NCBI GenBank assembly: GCA_009774175.1
Contig: VSNG01000001.1
Location: forward strand, 186,001 to 250,000
Direction: 5' to 3'
DNA: 64,000 nucleotides
Source: Lachnospiraceae bacterium
GTDB taxonomy: Bacteria > Bacillota > Clostridia > Lachnospirales > Lachnospiraceae
Of this stretch, positions 51,927 to 60,888 are shown one piece after another; within the stretch, counting starts at the first letter, position 1, and every line of letters starts with the position of its first letter. A program made the translations under genes and the position numbers. A model generated the notes under the pieces. That model saw only the letters and a program-made list of their open reading frames with translations. It did not search any database and had not been told where the DNA came from.

Positions 51927-53597
51927 TTAAAACAGCCCAACGATTTTCCCCTCATCGTCCACATCTATTCTGTACGCGGCCGGGGTTTTGGGAAGCCCGG
52001 GCATGGTCATCACATCGCCCGTAAGCGCCACCACGAAACCGGCGCCCGCAGACACATAGACCTCCCGTACATGCATTTCAAATCCCACGGGCCTACCTAA
52101 AAGTTTGGGATCATCCGAAAGCGAATACTGTGTCTTGGCAATACAGACTGGAAGCTTGCCAAATCCGTCCTGTTGAAGCTTATCCAGCTGTTTTTTTGCC
52201 GCAGCGCTGTAGGTTACGCCGCCAGCCCCGTAGATTTCAGAAGCAACGACATGAATTTTCTCCGTCAGCGACAGCCTGTCTTCATAGAGCGGTTCGAAAA
52301 AGCTTTCCTTATGTTCCAGCGTATCAAGGATTTTCCGGGCAAGCGCCGTACCGCCTTCTCCGCCCTTCTCCCATACCTCGGAAATGGCAAATTCACAGTC
52401 CCTGTCTTCGCAGAAACGCCGCACATAGGAAATCTCCTCCGGCGTGTCAGACGAAAACGCGTTCAGGGTCACTACTATGGGAACTCCGTACTTATGTATA
52501 TTTTCAATATGCTTCTCCAGATTGACGATGCCTGCCTGCAGCGCTCCCATATCCTTTCTGGACAGGTCTTCCTTCGCCACGCCGCCGTTGTATTTAAGCG
52601 CCCTTATGGTGGCAACCAAAACCACCGCATCCGGCTTTAAGTCCGCCATGCGGCACTTGATATCGAAAAATTTCTCCGCCCCAAGATCTGCGCCGAAACC
52701 AGCCTCCGTGATTACATAATCGGCCATATGAAGCGCCGCCTTCGTAGCCATTACCGAATTGCATCCGTGGGCAATGTTTGCGAAGGGACCGCCATGTACC
52801 AGCGCCGGGGTATGCTCCAGAGTCTGGATCAGGTTGGGTTTCATGGCGTCCTTCAAAAGCGCCGCCATCGCGCCCACCGCCTGCAAGTCCTTTGCCGTCA
52901 CCGGATTGCCGCTGTCATCATAGGCCACGATAATACGGGCAAGCCGCTCCTTCAAATCCCTGAAATCCGAAGCAAGGCACAGAATTGCCATAATCTCGGA
53001 AGCAACGGTGATTACAAAATGATCCTCCCGCACCATGCCGTTTGCCTTGCCGCCCATGCCGATCACAATATTTCTGAGAACCCTGTCGTTCATGTCGAGA
53101 CACCTTTTCCACACAATCTGTCTCGGATCAATGCGCAGAAGATTTCCCTGTTGAATATGATTATCCAAAAGAGCCGCCAGCAGATTGTTTGCGGAAGTAA
53201 TGGCATGAAAATCCCCGGTAAAGTGCAGATTTAAGTCCTCCATGGGAACCACCTGCGCATAACCGCCGCCTGCGGCGCCGCCCTTGATGCCAAAGCAGGG
53301 CCCGAGAGAAGGTTCCCGCAAGGTAATGACCGCTCTTTTGCCAAGCTTGTCAAAAGCCTGTCCGAGGCCCACTGTGGTGGTGGTTTTTCCTTCTCCCGCA
53401 GGCGTAGGATTGATAGCCGTCACAAGAATCAGCTTACCCTCCGGATTTTTGCTGATTTTTTCAATATATTCCTCGGAGAGCTTTGCCTTGTATTTTCCGT
53501 ATACTTCCAGATCTTTTGGCTCGATGCCGATGCGCTCTGCCACTTCCGTGATCGGCATAAGCTCCGCCGCCTGTGCAATCTCGATATCTGTCTTCAT
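51927..53597 (-). CDS. fhs: Formate-tetrahydrofolate ligase
   Basis: ATP-dependent formation of 10-formyl-THF from formate. The 556-residue enzyme has the P-loop TPAGEGKTTTTVGLGQA at about 66-82, REPSLGPCFGIKGGAAGGG, and the substrate regions of the family including TGDFHAITSANNLLAAL. Length matches. It begins 4 nt after the ftsK stop, an unusual partner. Fhs is used in acetogens and also in purine/serine-linked formate use; no other Wood-Ljungdahl gene is in the window, so acetogenesis is not claimed. Confidence 0.97.
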   Translation of the reverse strand: MKTDIEIAQAAELMPITEVAERIGIEPKDLEVYGKYKAKLSEEYIEKISKNPEGKLILVTAINPTPAGEGKTTTTVGLGQAFDKLGKRAVITLREPSLGPCFGIKGGAAGGGYAQVVPMEDLNLHFTGDFHAITSANNLLAALLDNHIQQGNLLRIDPRQIVWKRCLDMNDRVLRNIVIGMGGKANGMVREDHFVITVASEIMAILCLASDFRDLKERLARIIVAYDDSGNPVTAKDLQAVGAMAALLKDAMKPNLIQTLEHTPALVHGGPFANIAHGCNSVMATKAALHMADYVITEAGFGADLGAEKFFDIKCRMADLKPDAVVLVATIRALKYNGGVAKEDLSRKDMGALQAGIVNLEKHIENIHKYGVPIVVTLNAFSSDTPEEISYVRRFCEDRDCEFAISEVWEKGGEGGTALARKILDTLEHKESFFEPLYEDRLSLTEKIHVVASEIYGAGGVTYSAAAKKQLDKLQQDGFGKLPVCIAKTQYSLSDDPKLLGRPVGFEMHVREVYVSAGAGFVVALTGDVMTMPGLPKTPAAYRIDVDDEGKIVGLF

Positions 53598-53600
53598 ATA

Positions 53601-56267
53601 TCACTCGCCTCCAATCATCTGCTCAAATTCCGCCGCACTCATCAGGATGCGCCTGGGCTTTGTGCCCTCTTCCTCGCCCACCACGCCGGCGTCGCACAGC
53701 TGATCCATAATGCGGGCCGCACGGTTAAAGCCGATTTTAAACATACGCTGTAACATGCCGATGGAAGCCTTGTCTTTCTCAATGATAAACCGGCCTGCCT
53801 CTGCAAAATACTCGTCATACTCGGAGCCGCCCTCTCCTGCGCCGCCGGGCGCGGACTGTCCGCTCTCCACGGCAAGACTGTTGATCTTTTCCTCCACCGC
53901 CTCATCCGCGGCATTCCCAGGCGCATTGTCCTTTAAGAACTCCACCACTCTGGACACCTCGTCGTCCGAGACAAAGGGCCCCTGAATACGGGCAGGCTTC
54001 GGATAACCCTGAGGATAAAAGAGCATATCGCCCTTTCCCAAAAGCTTCTCCGCTCCCACCATATCCAGTATGGTACGGGAATCCACGCCGCTTGAAACCG
54101 AAAAGGCCACACGGCTTGGCATATTCGCCTTGATCAGGCCTGTTATGACATCTACGGAGGGACGCTGGGTGGCTATGATCAAATGGATGCCGCAGGCCCT
54201 GGCCAGCTGTGCCAGACGGCAGATGGATTCCTCCACCTCCCCCGGCGACACCATCATCAGGTCGGCCAGCTCGTCCACGATAATCAGTATCTGTGGAAGC
54301 TTATCCGGCGCATTCGGATCGGAGCCCTTCATGCTCTCCACCTTTTTATTATAACCCTTAAGGTCGCGCACGTTCAAATCCGCAAATTTCTTGTAACGCT
54401 CGGTCATTTCCGCCACGCCCCAGTGCAGAGCCGCCGCTGCCTTCTTCGGGTCGGTCACAACCGGGATCAGCAGATGGGGAATGCCGTTATATACGCTTAA
54501 CTCCACCACCTTCGGGTCTATCATTATCATCTTGACGTCCTGCGGATCAGCCTTATACAGAATACCCATAATAATGGTATTGATACAAACCGATTTACCG
54601 GAACCTGTAGCCCCTGCAATCAGCAGATGGGGCATCTTCGCGATATCTGCGTACACCGTCTTTCCACCGATGTCCTTACCAACCGTAAAAATCAGATTGG
54701 CGGGAAATTTGGTAAACTCCGGCGACTCCACCAGATCCCGAAAAGGCACCGCCGTATTTTCCTTATTCGGCACCTCGATTCCCACTGCCGCCTTGCCGGG
54801 AATGGGCGCTTCGATACGGATGTCCGTAGCTGCCAGATTCAACTTGATATCATCCGCAAGGCCTACGATCTTGCTGACCTTCACGCCCTGCTCCGGCTGG
54901 AGCTCATAGCGTGTCACGGAAGGACCCCTGCTGTACTGGGTGACGGAAACCTTTACGCCGAAATTCCTTAAAATCTGTTCCAGTTGTATGGCTGTCTCAC
55001 GAAGCTCCCGATCGGGATCCTTTCCCTTTTTTAACTGCCGTTTATCCAGAAGATCCACCGAAGGAAACCGATAATGCTCTGCAAGACGTATCCTCCCGGA
55101 CTGCCCTGCGCCGGAAATGGCTTTTCCCGCGCTCTCTGACTGCTTCGGACGGCTCGCCGCCTTTGGCCGCTCTCTGCCCGCAGAAGGCGACATCTGATTT
55201 CCCATCTGGAGCTGATAAGAATCCATGGGCTTTGCCGGAACAAATTCCTCCGGCTCTTCCACAACGAACCCATCCTCATCCTCCCCGGTCTCTTCCAGAT
55301 GAATCTCGTTCAGTTCGTCAGATTCCTGTTCTATGTAATGATAGGAATGCCGCTCCCGCTCCCTTACCGGCGCTTCCTCCTCTTCCTCCTCCAAATTCAC
55401 TGTGATTTCATGAATATCATCCCGTACCTTTTTCTCTTCCGAAGCTTTTTCCGGCTCTCTGCCAAGGGCCGTATCAAGCATAACGCCGGATACCTTCTTA
55501 TCCATTCGGAGAAGCTTTTCATTTTCCAGCTCCTCTTCCCGCAGTCTGCGCGCCTCTTCTTCTTTCCTGCGCTTTTCCGAGACAGCCTCCCTGCGTTTCG
55601 CGGCCCGCTCCCTGCGGTACGCCGCATCTTCCACGGACCGCTCATATACTTTCCGGCCTCCGGCGGCCACGCCGCCGATAAAGGATTTCTCGGTCACAAT
55701 CACCAGACAGATAATGCCCAGCACAAGAATCAGCAGCACGGTTCCCACCATCCCCAGAAACTTGCAGGACAGATAGGCCAGCGAGCCTGCAATCACGCCG
55801 CCCCCTTTATGGCCTTCGCTGCATCTGCCATAAATTTCCACGATCTGATAACTCTCCGCCTGGGCGGGATTCGTACTGAAAAATTCGAAACTCATGCCAA
55901 GCAGAAGAAAAAATACAATGCCCGCCGCCAGTTTTCTTACCGCAATGCTGTTTCCGGCGTTTAACATGCCAAAAGCCGTCATCAGGAAAATAATAACAGG
56001 CGCCACATAGGCCAGTAATCCGAAAATCCCAAACATCACATCGCTGACCACATCCCCGAATTTACCGACCAGGCCAAAATTACACAGAAATAAAATAAGG
56101 GCAAGAGCCGCAAGCACAATCAGAAGAATTTCGTTTCTGATGCCCGGATCCATGGGCGGAGCCTGCCTGCTGTTTCGGGCTTTTGTCCTAGTATTTCCCG
56201 TATTCCCCCTGCCCCTTCCGGTATTCTTTTTGTTTGCGGTTGACCCTCTCCTGCTCTGCGCCGCCAT
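53601..56267 (-). CDS. FtsK/SpoIIIE DNA translocase
   Basis: Hexameric DNA pump for chromosome segregation at the septum or into the forespore. The 888-residue protein has four N-terminal helices (about 50-190), a charged linker, the motor with Walker A LIAGATGSGKSVCI and Walker B ILIIVDELADLMMV, and the C-terminal gamma winged helix (SIGMLQRMFKIGFNRAARIMDQL). The start at 56267 has GGAGG 5 nt upstream. Whether it is FtsK or SpoIIIE in role cannot be decided; only one copy is seen here. Confidence 0.95.
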   Translation of the reverse strand: MAAQSRRGSTANKKNTGRGRGNTGNTRTKARNSRQAPPMDPGIRNEILLIVLAALALILFLCNFGLVGKFGDVVSDVMFGIFGLLAYVAPVIIFLMTAFGMLNAGNSIAVRKLAAGIVFFLLLGMSFEFFSTNPAQAESYQIVEIYGRCSEGHKGGGVIAGSLAYLSCKFLGMVGTVLLILVLGIICLVIVTEKSFIGGVAAGGRKVYERSVEDAAYRRERAAKRREAVSEKRRKEEEARRLREEELENEKLLRMDKKVSGVMLDTALGREPEKASEEKKVRDDIHEITVNLEEEEEEAPVRERERHSYHYIEQESDELNEIHLEETGEDEDGFVVEEPEEFVPAKPMDSYQLQMGNQMSPSAGRERPKAASRPKQSESAGKAISGAGQSGRIRLAEHYRFPSVDLLDKRQLKKGKDPDRELRETAIQLEQILRNFGVKVSVTQYSRGPSVTRYELQPEQGVKVSKIVGLADDIKLNLAATDIRIEAPIPGKAAVGIEVPNKENTAVPFRDLVESPEFTKFPANLIFTVGKDIGGKTVYADIAKMPHLLIAGATGSGKSVCINTIIMGILYKADPQDVKMIMIDPKVVELSVYNGIPHLLIPVVTDPKKAAAALHWGVAEMTERYKKFADLNVRDLKGYNKKVESMKGSDPNAPDKLPQILIIVDELADLMMVSPGEVEESICRLAQLARACGIHLIIATQRPSVDVITGLIKANMPSRVAFSVSSGVDSRTILDMVGAEKLLGKGDMLFYPQGYPKPARIQGPFVSDDEVSRVVEFLKDNAPGNAADEAVEEKINSLAVESGQSAPGGAGEGGSEYDEYFAEAGRFIIEKDKASIGMLQRMFKIGFNRAARIMDQLCDAGVVGEEEGTKPRRILMSAAEFEQMIGGE

Positions 56268-56304
56268 GACTGCCTCCAACATGCATCCAAAATTTTTCTA
56301 TCTT

Positions 56305-56333
56305 AGTATAGCATTTTCATTTTGGCTTGTCAT
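56305..56333 (-). promoter_or_regulatory. Promoter between tepA and ftsK
   Basis: Minus-strand ATGACA (56333-56328), 17-nt spacer and TATACT (56310-56305) with TGC before it. It overlaps the tepA stop region by position and would give ftsK-fhs-folD independent expression. Confidence 0.55.
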
Positions 56334-56336
56334 CCC

Positions 56337-57071
56337 TTATTTTGTAGCTGCCTTTTCCTTACCTACCATATCATGAAGTTTGCGGATGGCGTCGCTGATA
56401 CCGCCCACCTCGCAGATGATGCCTTCTTCCACCGCTTCCCGTCCCACGAGGACTGTCCCCACATCCTTTGTGAGCATTCCCGTCTCCATCATCAATTCTT
56501 CCAGACGGGGTTTGGGTATTTTGCAGTGCGCGCAGACAAAACCTGTAATACGGTTCTGTATCTGCTTGAAGTAATCGAAGGTCTGCTGAACGCCGATCAC
56601 CATGCCGCTTAACCGCACGGGATGGATCACCATGGTGCCTGTCGGTACAATATAGGAATAATCCGTACTCACCGCAATCGGTACGCCGATGGAATGGCTG
56701 CCGCCAAGAACCAGAGACACCGTTGGCTTGCTCAAAGAGGCGATCATTTCCGCAATGGCAAGGCCTGCCTCCACGTCTCCGCCCATGGTATTTAATATAA
56801 TCAAAACGCCGTCCACTTCGCCGCTGTCCTCAATGGCCGCAAGCTGCGGCAGGATGTGTTCATACTTTGTGGTTTTCGCATTACCGTTTAAATTATCATG
56901 GCCTTCGATTTCTCCTATGATGGAAAGCAGATGAATCTTGTGATGCTGGGCGTTCTCGTCCAACGTCACCTGCCCTACCTTTTCTATCCGTTCGTCCTTC
57001 TGCTTCTCATTCTCTCTCTTTTTTTCCTTTTCGTTTTCTTCCCTGTTTTTGCTGTTTTTATTGTTTCCCAT
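56337..57071 (-). CDS. tepA: ClpP-fold protease TepA
   Basis: The 244-residue protein has a highly charged Lys/Glu/Asn N-terminus (1-40) then a crotonase/ClpP-fold domain. It has the nucleophile Ser in GGSHSIGVP, His in MVIHPVRLSG and the INTMGGDVEAGLAIAEMI helix. Known: TepA (translocation-enhancing protein) is a ClpP-like serine protease of Bacillus upstream of spoIIIE (YmfB). That order is conserved here. The leader folds around the ribosome binding site. Confidence 0.9.
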   Translation of the reverse strand: MGNNKNSKNREENEKEKKRENEKQKDERIEKVGQVTLDENAQHHKIHLLSIIGEIEGHDNLNGNAKTTKYEHILPQLAAIEDSGEVDGVLIILNTMGGDVEAGLAIAEMIASLSKPTVSLVLGGSHSIGVPIAVSTDYSYIVPTGTMVIHPVRLSGMVIGVQQTFDYFKQIQNRITGFVCAHCKIPKPRLEELMMETGMLTKDVGTVLVGREAVEEGIICEVGGISDAIRKLHDMVGKEKAATK

Positions 57072-57130
57072 AGCGATACCTCCTGAATTACGAAAGAGAA
57101 CCGATATTTCGGTTCTCTCATAGTATCGCT
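57072..57130 (-). promoter_or_regulatory. Two-stem leader enclosing the tepA ribosome binding site
   Basis: On the minus strand AGCGATAC (57130-57123) pairs with GTATCGCT (57079-57072), which directly precedes the ATG. Between them sits a perfect 10-bp hairpin AGAGAACCGA/TCGGTTCTCT (57118-57095). AGGAGG (57084-57079) lies in the internal loop next to the outer stem. Confidence 0.6.
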
Positions 57131-57169
57131 TTTATTCAGAAATCTATACTGCCTTATCTGTCAAAATCT

Positions 57170-58735
57170 TCATCTGTCAAACTCTTCTTTGAAGCCGGTT
57201 TCCAGATCATAATGCATGTCCGCCTCCGAAACGTCGTAATCGTAATCCATTATCCGCTTCACATGTTTTTTGGGAAGAGGCAGCGGATTTTCAATAAACC
57301 GGGGCTTCTTTTGCGGCGCCTGGGCCGTCTCCTTTTCCGGGGCATCCCTATCCGACATGGCGCCGCCCTCCGTCGGCCCGGCTGCATTTCCAGACGTCGA
57401 AGCCACAGAATCCTCCTGCTGTGATTTCTCCGCTTCCTGGGCCGCCGCGTTAATCTCCTCGATTTTCTCCCGCACAAGTTCAGCCTGCCCGCCAAGTGCC
57501 GCGCCCTTTAAACCAAGACCTGCCATCACGCACCAAAAGAAAACGGCAATGCCGCCGAAGCCCGAAACACTGACATCAATCAGAAAAGCAGGCGTCACAA
57601 GTATGCATGGCAGGAGCCATAGCGAAAACTCCTGATCCCGTCCATTCCTGATAAAAGAAGGCACCACAAAGGACGCTGTGACAAACACCAGTGCGAAAAA
57701 CAGATAATCCGTTCGGATTACATCAAGTAATCTTGCTCCCGCCATATCCGGCTGCAGATAAGTGTCTTTCCACCATATAAGGCCCTGATAAAAGACCACG
57801 CCGCCCGCGGCCGCATCTTCTGCAATAGCGCAAAAAAAACCGGCCAGAACTCCCGAAGCTGCAATAAGCAGACTACTGATCTGCCGCTTTTTTCTCATGA
57901 CAGCTCTCTGTTTCCCCGTAAACACTCCGGCCAAAAACAGAAGGAGAACCGCACAGCCCCCTTCCAGATAGCACAAAAAGCCGAGCACAACTCCCAAAAA
58001 AAACGTTCCCGGCAGGCCGCCATATGCCTCTCTGCCGGCAAGCAGCGCTTTCACAAAGGAAACAACCAGATAAAGGCCTGCCAGAAACAGGGTAATCAAA
58101 AGACATTCCGGGCCAATCACATCTATTTTACGAATATAATAATTAGAAAAGGCCAGAAGCAGGAGCACCATACAGGAGGCAAACCGTCCGGCCGCTTTTC
58201 TCACTGCCAGACAGGCAAAAACCATGGCCGCCAGCTGCAAAAACACCTGAAACAGCATGGCCGCCGCCACACTGTTTCCCAGAAAGGAAAGGACAAACCG
58301 AAGACAGTGTACAAAGAGATCGCCCATGCCATGGGCAAAGGAAAATCCCCACCCGCTTGTCCTTACAACAGCCAGCTCATAATAATCGCCCGGACTGAGG
58401 GTCGATTCCAGATTATAGACGGATGCCATAAGAAGTGCCTCCCTGATTCTTAAAATCGTACCGAAAACAAAGGACACGGAAATGGCAAGGGCCTCCGCCA
58501 TAATCATAAAATGGGCGGAAAAGATGTGTTTTTTCCGCATTGCCTGACAGGAAAGCCTGATCCCCGGATAAAGACACAAAAGAACGGGAAACAGCAGAAA
58601 AGCGCCCAGTCCGGCAAGCGCATCTCCCACATAAAACGCATACATGCGATTTCCCGTATAAGCTAGCATCGTCACGCAAAATCCCGCATAAACCGCCCAA
58701 AGCACATAGTCAAACCAGGTTTTCCGATATGTCAT
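57170..58735 (-). CDS. Polytopic membrane protein with conserved-looking cytoplasmic tail
   Basis: Not assigned to a family. The 521-residue protein has about twelve predicted helices to residue 420 and resembles membrane glycosyltransferases (GT-C/PMT type) in layout. I see no certain Asp-rich catalytic loop. A low-complexity linker (about 425-475) is followed by a compact C-terminal segment: KPRFIENPLPLPKKHVKR and MDYDYDVSEADMHYDLE. The contrast of a conserved-looking tail after a disordered linker suggests a docking peptide (inference). It lies 36 nt downstream of metY. Confidence 0.65.
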   Translation of the reverse strand: MTYRKTWFDYVLWAVYAGFCVTMLAYTGNRMYAFYVGDALAGLGAFLLFPVLLCLYPGIRLSCQAMRKKHIFSAHFMIMAEALAISVSFVFGTILRIREALLMASVYNLESTLSPGDYYELAVVRTSGWGFSFAHGMGDLFVHCLRFVLSFLGNSVAAAMLFQVFLQLAAMVFACLAVRKAAGRFASCMVLLLLAFSNYYIRKIDVIGPECLLITLFLAGLYLVVSFVKALLAGREAYGGLPGTFFLGVVLGFLCYLEGGCAVLLLFLAGVFTGKQRAVMRKKRQISSLLIAASGVLAGFFCAIAEDAAAGGVVFYQGLIWWKDTYLQPDMAGARLLDVIRTDYLFFALVFVTASFVVPSFIRNGRDQEFSLWLLPCILVTPAFLIDVSVSGFGGIAVFFWCVMAGLGLKGAALGGQAELVREKIEEINAAAQEAEKSQQEDSVASTSGNAAGPTEGGAMSDRDAPEKETAQAPQKKPRFIENPLPLPKKHVKRIMDYDYDVSEADMHYDLETGFKEEFDR

Positions 58736-58771
58736 AATTTATATCCTTCTCATATGAATGCCGTTTCCGCA

Positions 58772-60052
58772 TCAGACTGCCGCAAGAGCCTGTGCAAGAT
58801 CCGCAATAATATCGTCGATATGTTCAAGCCCGACAGAGAGTCTGACCATCTCCGGCGCAACGCCGGCTTCCTTAAGCTGCTCATCGTTCATCTGTCTGTG
58901 TGTGTGGCTCGCCGGGTGCAGTACGCTCGTCCTCGCATCCGCCACATGGGTTACAATGGCCGCCAGCTGCAAATGATCCATCATTTCGGCAGCGGCCTTT
59001 CTGCCGCCTTTTAAGCCGAAAGAAATCACCCCGCAGGTGCCGTTTGGCATATATTTTTTCGCCGTCTCATAATATTTATTTCCGGGCAGTCCCGGGTAAT
59101 TCACCCATGCAATCTTTTCGTGGTTCTCCAGAAACTCGGCGCACTTTTGCGCGTTATAACAATGCCGCTCCATCCGAAGAGGCAGCGTCTCCAGTCCCAC
59201 GTTCACCAAAAATGCATTCTGTGGGGACTGAATCGAACCAAGATCCCGCATCAGCTGGCTGGTGGCCTTAGTAATGTAAGCCGCCTTCCCGAACTTCTCC
59301 GTATAGACAATACCGTGATAGGAATCGTCCGGCGTACAAAGCCCCGGAAACTTATCGGGATAAGCCGCCCAGTCAAAATTGCCCGAATCCACAATACAGC
59401 CGCCCACAGCCATGGCATGTCCGTCCATATACTTCGTGGTGGAATGGGTCACAATATCCGCTCCCCATTTAAAGGGATTACAGTTAATCGGCGTGGCGAA
59501 GGTATTGTCCACAATTAACGGCACATGGTGGGCATGGGCCAGCGTGGCAAACTTTTCTATGTCAAGTACCACTAAAGCCGGGTTGGCTATGGTCTCCGCA
59601 AACACACATCTGGTATTATCCTGAAAAGCCTTTTCCAGTTCCTCCACCGGCGCGTCAGGATCTACCACCGTACAGGAAATTCCCATTTTCTTCATGGTAC
59701 AGGTGAGCAGATTAAAGCTGCCGCCGTAAACCGTGGCGCTCATGACCACATGGTCGCCCGCCTCGCAGATATTGAAAACGGCATAATGGTTCGCCGCCTG
59801 TCCCGATGAGGTGAGCATGGCCGCCACACCGCCTTCCAGCTCGCAGATTTTTTGCGCAACAAAATCGTTTGTGGGATTTTGCAGTCTGGAATAGAAATAA
59901 CCGCTCTCCTCCAGATCAAAAAGTCTCCCCATCTGCTCGGAATCCTCGTATTTAAAGGTCGTGCTCTGATAAATCGGAAGCACGCGGGGTTCTCCGCTCT
60001 TCGGCTTCCAGCCCGACTGAATACAGATCGTCTCTTTTTTATATACGCTCAT
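58772..60052 (-). CDS. metY: O-acetylhomoserine sulfhydrylase
   Basis: PLP enzyme making homocysteine from O-acetylhomoserine and sulfide, or methionine from methanethiol. The 426-residue protein has the Cys/Met-metabolism PLP fold: YSRLQNPTND, the GQAANHYAVF region, and the PLP Lys in THSTTKYMDGH. The ending HPASHTHRQM is typical. The start at 60052 has AAGGA upstream. It supplies homocysteine for MetH, encoded 30 kb away. It follows yebC by about 90 bp. Confidence 0.93.
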   Translation of the reverse strand: MSVYKKETICIQSGWKPKSGEPRVLPIYQSTTFKYEDSEQMGRLFDLEESGYFYSRLQNPTNDFVAQKICELEGGVAAMLTSSGQAANHYAVFNICEAGDHVVMSATVYGGSFNLLTCTMKKMGISCTVVDPDAPVEELEKAFQDNTRCVFAETIANPALVVLDIEKFATLAHAHHVPLIVDNTFATPINCNPFKWGADIVTHSTTKYMDGHAMAVGGCIVDSGNFDWAAYPDKFPGLCTPDDSYHGIVYTEKFGKAAYITKATSQLMRDLGSIQSPQNAFLVNVGLETLPLRMERHCYNAQKCAEFLENHEKIAWVNYPGLPGNKYYETAKKYMPNGTCGVISFGLKGGRKAAAEMMDHLQLAAIVTHVADARTSVLHPASHTHRQMNDEQLKEAGVAPEMVRLSVGLEHIDDIIADLAQALAAV

Positions 60053-60139
60053 TTTATCCTTTCCTCCATGCCGCTTCCCCTGCATCCGTATAGCTGTTCA
60101 TGCATCCGCGCAGCTTATCCCCGCGAAGAATGCCGCTCC

Positions 60140-60868
60140 TCACTCGTCCCAGTTGTGATATACTGCCTGCACGTCGTCGTCCTCGTCCAGAAGGTCCAAC
60201 GTCTTTTGCAGATTCTTAATGGCTCCCTCATCAGTCAATTCCACCCAATTCTGCGGAATCATCGTTACCTCAGAAGAAACAGGCGTAATGCCCGCCGCCT
60301 TTAACGCCTCGTCCACCTGACTCCACTGATCGGGATCCGTATAAACTTCATAGCTGTCCTCCTCCTCGGAGAAATCTTCCGCGCCCGCGTCCAATGCCAT
60401 CATCATCAGATCGTCCGCATCCATATCGCATTCTTCCTTGTCAATAATAATCAGTCCCTTTTTATCGAACATAAAGGAAACGCAGCCCTGTGTGCCGATA
60501 CTGCCGTTGCCCTTGGTAAAAGCGCTTCTTACATTAGCAGCGGTACGATTGATATTATCTGTCAACGCGTCCACGATAATGGCCACTCCGTTTGGACCGT
60601 ACCCCTCATAGGTAACATATTTGTAATCCACGTTTCCGCCTTCTCCGGCCGCCTTCTTAATTCCTCTGTCAATGGTGTCGTTTGGCATATTGTTTGCCTT
60701 TGCCTTGGCGATCACCTGCGCCAGTTTAAAATTATTCGCAGGATCGGGGCCGCCCTCTTTCACCGCCACTGCAATTTCTCTGCCGATAATGGTAAAAATT
60801 TTGCCTTTCGCCGCATCGTTTTTCTCTTTTTTATGTTTGATATTTGCAAATTTTGAATGTCCTGACAT
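60140..60868 (-). CDS. yebC: YebC/PmpR family protein
   Basis: The 242-residue protein starts MSGHSKFANIKHKKEKND and has GPDPANNFKL, NMPNDTIDRGIKKA and a C-terminal DDVQAVYHN end, all diagnostic. Known: YebC-family members were described as transcription regulators and more recently as ribosome-associated translation factors for proline stretches. The second residues SKFANIKH are slightly unlike the usual SKWNNIQ. It sits between the CNNM-family gene and metY. Confidence 0.95.
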   Translation of the reverse strand: MSGHSKFANIKHKKEKNDAAKGKIFTIIGREIAVAVKEGGPDPANNFKLAQVIAKAKANNMPNDTIDRGIKKAAGEGGNVDYKYVTYEGYGPNGVAIIVDALTDNINRTAANVRSAFTKGNGSIGTQGCVSFMFDKKGLIIIDKEECDMDADDLMMMALDAGAEDFSEEEDSYEVYTDPDQWSQVDEALKAAGITPVSSEVTMIPQNWVELTDEGAIKNLQKTLDLLDEDDDVQAVYHNWDE

Positions 60869-60888
60869 TTCCTTTTTCTCCTTTCAGC

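Noticed and set aside
51927..53597. Evidence for acetogenesis from fhs and folD
   Set aside because: No other Wood-Ljungdahl gene is present; both genes are common in non-acetogens.
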